A stretch of DNA of 64,000 bases. It comes from Megalonaias nervosa (Eukaryota > Mollusca > Bivalvia > Unionida > Unionidae). The DNA lies in NCBI GenBank assembly GCA_016617855.1, contig JAECUM010000840.1:124001-188000 (forward strand). Reading direction: 5' to 3'. Below, in pieces: positions 57,010 to 64,000 of the stretch (position 1 is its first letter; each line of letters begins with the position of its first letter). The position numbers were made by a program, and so were the translations under genes. The notes under the pieces were generated by a model, which worked only from the letters and a program-made list of their open reading frames with translations, did no database searches and was not told where the DNA came from.

Positions 57010-58330
57010 CAAAAAAGTGGTATGCACAACTTTTATTCCTGTGCATTTTGAATGCTGATCTCAGATTTGACCCCCACTATATTGTACTCGTAGACCATTT
57101 TGTGACCTTGTCACCCTCTGAGATGGTGACCACCACCATAATATCAATCAATATTCCTTTGGGAATGACTTAAGGATTATGGCTACTTTTTAACTTTTGG
57201 GTTGAACATACATGAAACCTAGACTAACATCATGAAAACACTTCAATATGATTTAGTCTAACACATGATAAATTCTCAAGTTCTTATGCAATTTAATTTA
57301 GAGCACTAAACATTTTCCTCTCTATGTCAGGATGCTATACTTGGAAACAGTCATTATTATAAGCAGAGTTATCACCCTTGCATAGATATAACTGTCAGAA
57401 TTTAAAATGTGCCTCTAGGTCAGGGGAGATGTTTTACATAAATTTCAAATAACACCTGAGTTTCATGTCACATGTCTTAGAATTAATATACACAATCAAT
57501 AATCCAAGTGTAAACACATCAGACTGTTACCAATGAGTAATGCCCCAGTGTCTTTCCCTAAGCCCAGGAACTTAGCCCATGGGGCACAATATAGAACCTA
57601 CTGGCTTAAACAGTATTTATTTCAAACATCATCATAAAAAGCACATAAAAGTACAATACTGTAATATTATCAGATTGTATTTAAGAAATACTGACAACAA
57701 AAACATGTTGCTAGATACCATTAAACAATTTACCCAAAAAAATTGGGCAGATAAGAGATGGGTGGGAATTAACTGAATTTTAATTTCAATTCAGATGATG
57801 TATATTGGGAAGAAAAACATGCATCAAGTGTCATACACCAGAAGAAAGTTCCAGGCATAAACATGTAAACCCCATCTATACTTTAAAACAAAAATGTACA
57901 TAATGTGGAAGAAAACAAATTGATGTCAATGAAATGTTGATTTGTTCAATGAAAGTCAACTTCAACATTTGTAGTTGTACTTGCAAAGGGATAGTCTCAC
58001 TTTTAGATAACAGGGTGTATCTCCATGCCATTATTAACACACGACTAAAATAAATTCAGAAATCAGGCAACAAGGTTTTTCCAAGGATAATCCATATCAT
58101 GTTCCTTGTACAATTCTAAGCTTTTACAATGCCTGGCTTTTAAATTACTGATAGATTTGAATACGATAATATTAGTGCTACTTGGTGAATACAGTCAACA
58201 GGGGGCAATGGTAAGGAACATCCAAAAGACACACAGAAGCTAGCATAAAATTCTTTCTTGCAATGAAACTCAAGAACACACACTTTGCAATGTATAACTT
58301 AGGATGTTCTTAAGTTATCTATAATCTTAT
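57010..58330. other. Intronic DNA without recognised features
   Basis: AT-rich. The ORFs at 56,961 and 57,579 show no family resemblance. One patch (57,060-57,160) carries 'GACC..TTGTGACCTTG' phrases like those of the R2-type monomers. Confidence 0.35.
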
Positions 58331-58342
58331 TTATCAGCTTAC

Positions 58343-58399
58343 CTGTAGTTGCTGTTGCTGGTTTACAGCCTTGAACTTGGAAACATCAAAGTTTGGCAC
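58343..58399 (-). CDS. Exon 1 (first visible) of the unidentified minus-strand gene
   Basis: CAG acceptor, 57 nt, CTACAG|GTAAGC donor on the minus strand. It reads 'VPNFDVSKFKAVNQQQQLQ' in phase 0 and continues into 'KQDIYGNP' at 52,672. Earlier exons must lie beyond it, but I found none with confidence up to 64,000. Confidence 0.7.
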
Positions 58400-59700
58400 C
58401 TGATTCAAGAAAAATACAAGCAAATTTTTATTTCTTTATGTTCCAGATCAATATATATTAATTACAAACCACATGACAAATAACAATCTTTCCAAAAGCA
58501 CTGGATCATAAAAGATCGTGTTCGTGAGGGAAATAATAAATATGACAGGAAAACTGACAAACAACCTATATATATATATATATATATATATATACTTTGT
58601 TTGTCAGCTCATCAAAGCTTTGAATAGATTACTAATGATACTACTACTAATAATGATAAGGCCGAAATAAATCTGGTGTGTTTACTATTACACTGGTTTT
58701 AAAATTACAGTAGGTAGGTTGTTTTTATTATTTTAAAATACATGTATTATATATGGTAAAATGGTTCATTTATATAATGTACTAAGCACTTCATGTACTG
58801 GGCTAAACTAGTGCAATTAGTCAATTAGATGCACAAATCAATTACAGGAATCTTTTCTTCTGATATTTTTTAACCCTTTGGAGGGGAGGGGGGAAAGTGC
58901 TAGGGTCAGCAACGAAAAACAGGAACAGCTGGCTTACCAGAAACACACATTTTTTTTGCCTAATAATAATGACTAAATTTACTGAGTGTAACTTAGTTAC
59001 TTATATATAGGAACTAATTTATGATGCAGCTCTTTCGGATACATGTACTAATATATAAAGAGTGCAACCACAACCCACCTCATGCATATGTGCACAGATA
59101 AATGCATACATGTATCCACAAACACTTCATGTACACAAATCACAGACCTAGATTAATTAATTACACATGTACATTTTATATATTCTTATACAACACTACT
59201 GCCATCAGTGTTAATTAGAGAAAGTTAAAGCCATGCATAACATGTACCAATATACATTTACGTGTATACAGAAAAGTAGCAGACAAAGCTGGATAGGCCC
59301 TATGCTTTTTATTACAGATTTAGATTTCATCCAGCTAATACATCTACTGCGAAAAACTGATAATGTAGATGGTTTTTAAAATTTCTTTTGGGATATTGTT
59401 CAATAAGATGGACCCACAATACTGAAAACTATTTTTAAATACTTCTTTGATTTTGAAATCAAAAGTTCTGGATGCCATTGATCTAAAGAAAGTCCAGAAT
59501 GTTGCTGGAGTCTCTGCATTGAAAAATATTTCTAAGTAAACTGCTACAGACTTAACAGAAACTTAATACATCATTGGCTTTCCAAAAGTAAAGGAAAATA
59601 TTGCTTTTAAAATGTTTCCAATCTGCCCATCTGGTATTATTTTCAACTGCCCAGCTGGTATTATTTTACATTACCCAGCTGTTATTATGTTAAATTGCCC
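58400..59700. other. Intronic or upstream DNA, no gene seen
   Basis: Contains an (AT)n run at 58,567-58,594. No supportable exon. Confidence 0.4.
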
Positions 59701-59703
59701 AGC

Positions 59704-59990
59704 AACCGCTCTGGTGGCCTAGTGGCTAGAGCATCTGCCTCGGATGCGGGAGGTCATGGGTTTGAACCCTGGTCAAGTCATATCAAAGACATATAAAAAT
59801 GGTACTAACAGCTGCCTCACTAGATGCTCAGCATGAAGAGGTTAGTGTTAGAACTGGTGGGACATCATGCTACATGTCTGCAGTATTATGCCCCAGTGCT
59901 AGACACCACCATAAACTGTCACACTGCAGACATTGTAGTGGTATAACTGAAAAATTTTTAAAGCTATGTTTAAAATCCAAATTATACAAA
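59704..59990 (+). mobile_element. SINE family A copy
   Basis: The head is 'CCGCTCTGGTGGCCTAGTGG' with box B 'GGGTTTGAACCCT'. The body has lost a piece between 'GTTAGTGTTAGAACTGGT' and 'GGGACATCATGCTACATG'. The tail is 'ACTGAAAAATTTTTAAAG'. No clear duplication. Confidence 0.75.
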
Positions 59991-60129
59991 TCACACGCAA
60001 ACTGCACAGATAGTATTATTTTACCTGCTTTTCTTTGTAACTAAAATATTTTCTTAATATTAGCATCTGACCTACTTCTCCATATCCGAATAATATATTG
60101 AAAACTGTAGCTGAATTTAAAAGTGACAT

Positions 60130-60460
60130 AGAACTGTTCTGTGTGTCTGAGTTGGATTTTTAACATAGCTTTAAAAAAATTTCAATCATATCTCTATGAT
60201 GTCAGCAGTGTGACAGTTTATAGTGATGTCTAGCACTGGGACATCATGCTGCTGACATGTAACATCATGTCCCACCCAGTCACATTAGCCTGCCACCAGG
60301 CTGACCAGTCTTAACACTAACCTCTTAATGCTGAGTGCCAAGCGAGGCAGCTGCTAGTACCATTTTGATAAGTCTTGGGTATGACTCGACATGGATCAAT
60401 TCCATGACCTCGCACATCAGAAGTGCATGCTGTTACCACTTCGGCCATCATAGGGGGCTT
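60130..60460 (-). mobile_element. SINE family A copy, reverse orientation
   Basis: This is the reverse complement of the family. It includes the tail side 'TTTTTAACATAGC', 'GATGTCAGCAGTGTGACAG', 'CTAACCTCTTAATGCTGAG', and a degraded tRNA head near 60,410-60,455. It lies about 140 bp from the plus-strand copy at 59,704, so the two could pair as an inverted repeat in RNA. Confidence 0.75.
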
Positions 60461-60469
60461 GTTACTGTC

Positions 60470-61370
60470 TTAGAATGAAATATTATAACTTTCTAAATTC
60501 CCAGTGATTGAGATGGATTTCTTTGCAATGAAACTTATTTGATCAGACCAAATTAAATTACTCTCAACAAGAACAGTATGGATTTTATCCATGGAAACCA
60601 CTTTCAGTTTATAAATCAGAGTTTAAAAAATTAACTTTGTCAAAAGCACTTGATTTCAGACCTCCTATACTCCCAAGATCTATTCTTGGATGCACAATCG
60701 CTCGATTTATATTTATTTAAAAAATATACTGAAAAATCTACAAAATACATAAAAATTATGCATTACATTTTTAAGCCCTACCTTATTTGTTCAATAGGTC
60801 TCTCTAATATTCAGAAACACACACACACAAACACACACCTCTTTTTTCAAGGCTGGGAAATTACAGCCGGAATTTTCAGTTCAAGAACAGACCCTGTATT
60901 CCAGAAACACTGGGTCCTCTGTCTTCAGAAAATGGATGTCCAGCGAGAAAAAAAACTACAAGTCAATGAGATAAAATTGGGCCACTATAGGTGGACACAA
61001 AAGTCAATTCTTTATTACAGTATATCTTTCTGAATCAAAGAATTACTTTCCTTTGGTTTTATTTAAAGTTTTGTCAACCTGAACTTCTTTCAATTGATGG
61101 ATTTAGAACATTCCATAAAACTAAGTTGCAGGTGAAGATTTTGAAGTAACGTGTGTATTGTGGGTTTCCCCAAATGGGGAAGGGGGGGGTGCAGCATACT
61201 TAGGCAGGTAAATTACCAGCACTTAGAGTATACCCAGAGAACTTGCTTTATTTAAGTACTACATGTTATGGTCATATGACTCATCATTCAGACTGGCAGC
61301 ATTACACCGACTTCATGTGTATACGAAACATTACTTATGATTATCAAAACCAATAAAATTTTCCAATTCT
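60470..61370. other. No supportable gene
   Basis: The 127-codon plus frame at 60,650-61,033 has no recognised domain and contains a CA-repeat. Probably chance. Confidence 0.35.
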
Positions 61371-61376
61371 CTAATG

Positions 61377-63022
61377 CAGAGCTGCCAACCCTCCAGACTC
61401 TCAATTAGTGAAAAGTGGCATAAAAATTTGTGAATTTTGAATGCAATTAGTGAAAGATTATATCATAATACTAACTCCATCCACTTCAATGGTCAGGACT
61501 GCATTATATGAAAATCCCAAAATAAAACTAAAACATATTATTTACACTGATTACATGTACTAATTTATTTGCAGCCAAATTTACTGATATACACAAACTT
61601 CACGCTATTTGTCATGACATGATGCTGTGGCAGTCTTGAACTTTCTCAATCAGGCTATGGTAAATTTATTTTCAAAACAGTTCAGGCTTCTTGCCTGCTG
61701 GTTAATCTTGGTGACTAAAATTGTTGCAAATTTTCAGCACCTAAGGAGGCACTAAAGTTTGTCTTATTTTTCCTCAAATTAGGAAATAATCTTTCACTGT
61801 CGCTGTTGCTGATCTCCAACTGAGAAAGATGGGTTATGTTCAACTGAGAAAGATGGGTTATGTTCAACAAGAAAACTCACAAACAATGCTTCAGCACTGG
61901 TAGCATGCAGGACTTGAGTAGGTGGCTTAAAGTACTCCAAAACTGAAATCTTCTGCGGGTGCTATAGCAGTGTGCTTTTTCACATCGTTTGCCACACACC
62001 CACAGGGGCTCATATCGCTGCTTACAATTTATGTCATACATGTACTATATAATAATATTACTACATGGTACATGTATGACAGGTAAATTGTGACCAACAA
62101 TACCAGCCCTTGTTCACATTCCCAACTGTAAAATTCGCTTCACATTACTGTGCGAAAAGCATAATGTACGTCGATGTTTGATGGCTGAATGCTAGGCCAA
62201 ATTTTGGTGTACTCCAATCTATACTTTACTTTTTGTGGAATACAATCATTTTCTTTGGAGGTGAAAACATTTTAACTGCAGTGTAGCTTAATTACGATAT
62301 GGTATTAATCCAGAAGAAGAAACATCAAACAGTGAACGATTAGTGGTGTCAGCACATGCGCAGAAAACTGTGAACTCGAACAAATTATGATACATGCTAA
62401 TCTTTCAATCTCAAAAATTCCAGCACTCAAAAAAGCTGTCTTCGTGTAGTTTCCCAACCTCTATGTGCTTTCTGCTACCAATGTGCTTCCTCACATCATC
62501 TCTGCCACCATGCCCAATGCTAAAATTTGTGGCACACTGCGTGCAAAAAGCATGATGTATATTGGTATTTGATTGCTGAATGCACAGTCAAGTTTTGGTA
62601 TATTCCAAACTGAACTTCACCTTTTGTGCAATACATTTCTCTTTTCTTGGTGGTGAAGATGTTTTCAAGATGTGCTGCCGAATGGTAATTCAAATCAGTG
62701 TTGGCGGCGCATACGCAGATAAAAATTCCGATTATGTCCCGGTTTCTTTCAAAAGCATTTGTAAAACTACTCTTATATTAAAATACACTAAAATGCATGC
62801 TACCGGGCCAACGGTATGAATTGGCTATAGTTCTCCTAATATCATGACTAGTAGTACCAGAACGTTTTGGCAACTGCCAATATCACGATTAGCACTTAAC
62901 AGGAAAATTTAAAATAACTGAGAATTGGGGAATTTGTGATTCTTTTGCATGCTGCGTGAATCCGTGAATCGCTATAGAAAGTCATGAAATTCACGCCAAA
63001 GTCATGAGGGTTGGCAGCTATG
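61377..63022 (-). mobile_element. DNA transposon remnant with CAGAGCTGCC/CATAGCTGCC ends and 6-bp duplication (copy 2)
   Basis: The ends CAGAGCTGCCAACCCTC and GAGGGTTGGCAGCTATG are inverted repeats, flanked by CTAATG at 61,371-61,376 and 63,023-63,028. On the minus strand 62,461-62,552 encodes a zinc finger 'AFCTQCATNFSIGHGG', then 'RDDVRKHIGSRKH' (Cys-x2-Cys ... His ... His). A second, more decayed repeat of the finger region lies at about 62,120-62,260, so the element holds an internal duplication. A 24-bp direct repeat lies at 61,818-61,866. No catalytic domain remains. It belongs to the same family as 47,522-48,652. Confidence 0.7.
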
Positions 63023-63029
63023 CTAATGG

Positions 63030-63650
63030 ACTGATATACTGCTAAAACACCCACTGCAATAGTAGTGTGAAGTCATCTAAGTTAAACAATAAAGCCCTAA
63101 CATAAAACTACTCTATTTCTGTTCATCTGACAACTTTTCTTACCACCAATTATTATTTTTTTTCATCTTATGACCCAATGGGGAAAATGTAGTTTAACAA
63201 GATTCAGTTTCAGAAAACTGAGGATCCTAGGCAAGTTGTTGAAGATCCACAGAATACACAGCCTTAAAACATAAAGAATCCAAGAATGGAAGGTCTGCAC
63301 TAGTTGCCATTGAAAATCAGAGGTACAAGACTAGTGACAAAGACTAGAGACACTGGTACTGACACAATTCGGCTCAACTTGAACTGACAAAAAAGACCAT
63401 TAGACCCGTTTCAAAAGACAATTCCGCCCAACTCAAAAGACAATTTGGCCCAACTTAACAGAAGAACTCTAACCGTATTTTAAAAATGTATTTTTAACAA
63501 AATTATTAATATTCTGTAATGTAAATATACGTGACAGAAAACAGACAAAATATGATAACAGTATAGTTTGAATTGCCATTTTTTAGAAGCAAGTACAATT
63601 ATGATATATTTGTCGTTTTGGATATAATGCATAAAGATGCATAGATCAGC
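63030..63650. other. No gene seen
   Basis: AT-rich. The short direct phrases 'AAAAGACAATT(C/T)(C/G)GCCCAACT' near 63,412 and 63,437 are a two-copy repeat. Confidence 0.35.
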
Positions 63651-63651
63651 A

Positions 63652-63655
<4 letters not shown>

Positions 63656-63694
<39 letters not shown>
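63656..63694. repeat. (GT)n-(AT)n microsatellite
   Basis: Compound dinucleotide run. The minus ORFs across it are Tyr-Ile artefacts. Confidence 0.9.
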
Positions 63695-63696
<2 letters not shown>

Positions 63697-63741
63697 CACA
63701 TACATTAAAAATAACATGGTATTTAAAGTGTTGGTATAAAG

Positions 63742-63778
63742 CAATTTGATATACCAATACTACTAGTATATCAAATTG
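63742..63778. repeat. 13-bp inverted repeat
   Basis: CAATTTGATATAC and GTATATCAAATTG are separated by 11 bases. Confidence 0.55.
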
Positions 63779-64000
63779 TGATCTGCCCATGGCGCAATAA
63801 TACGTAAACATTTTCGCGAGATGATTCTAGATCAATGATCGATTTCCACACATTAATCATTAGTGATGTATGAAAATAATGATAAAAAGTATTAATAATC
63901 CCATTTTCTAAATGAATTTAATATGGTACACATTTTTATCACAATCATTTCTGCTTTCTGTTCCCCCATCATGCACAACAGACAAACTACACAGAAATGT

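Noticed and set aside
60650..61033. 127-codon plus-strand ORF
   Set aside because: It crosses a CA repeat, and no domain or splice pattern was found.
1..64000. CRISPR arrays and bacterial operon features
   Set aside because: The tandem repeats here are satellites without unique spacers. Introns, SINEs and a metazoan gene show that the DNA is eukaryotic.

Overview
The window is eukaryotic nuclear DNA, most likely from a marine invertebrate and probably a bivalve mollusc. The signs are spliced host exons with GT-AG borders, a recognisable CHRAC1 gene, long AT-rich introns full of degenerate 35-160 bp tandem monomers, several tRNA-derived SINE families with clean target-site duplications, and LINE, Ty3/Gypsy and hAT remains. 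The species is not proven by anything I can read.

Region 1 (1-7,600) is visibly richer in G+C than the rest and is gene dense. It is the right-hand part of a decayed, endogenised large DNA element of the Maverick/Polinton-adintovirus type. A protein-primed family B DNA polymerase (6,073 down to 2,066) carries every hallmark motif but is broken by many stops and frameshifts. Downstream on the same strand lie a small membrane protein, a single-BIR (IAP-like) protein with one internal stop and one missing zinc ligand, and a tandem row of four small paralogues with an F-box-like N-terminal motif. Upstream of the polymerase, a nearly mirror-symmetric pair of TATA boxes drives a divergent gene with two CCHC zinc knuckles, followed by a convergent Gln-rich coiled-coil gene. 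No integrase, capsid or packaging ATPase is visible. They may lie left of position 1.

Region 2 (7,600-10,330) holds a SINE with an 11-bp duplication, a 5'-truncated LINE (L1/Tx1-like reverse transcriptase, minus strand), and then a histone-style transcription unit: inverted CCAAT boxes, a TATA box, a 73-codon ORF that is not a recognisable histone, and a textbook histone mRNA 3' stem-loop. This block has the same base composition as region 1, so it could be the far side of the same element split by the LINE. That is inference.

Region 3 (10,330-23,300) contains the host CHRAC1 gene in three exons with a perfect 109-codon frame. Inside its second intron, on the other strand, sit two exons of an unidentified small gene. 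Region 4 (23,300-46,300) is intergenic: SINEs, a 34-bp satellite, two long foldback (MITE-like) elements, Gypsy remains, a complete but dead hAT element (37,413-40,685) and many degenerate monomer arrays.

Region 5 (46,300-64,000) contains the last four coding exons of an unidentified minus-strand gene, including a 25-nt microexon. Their phases fit exactly, and the encoded tail is 72 residues. The introns hold two copies of a transposon family with CATAGCTGCC-type ends and 6-bp duplications, a strong 78-nt hairpin, four SINE copies and a 57-bp satellite that is open on both strands.
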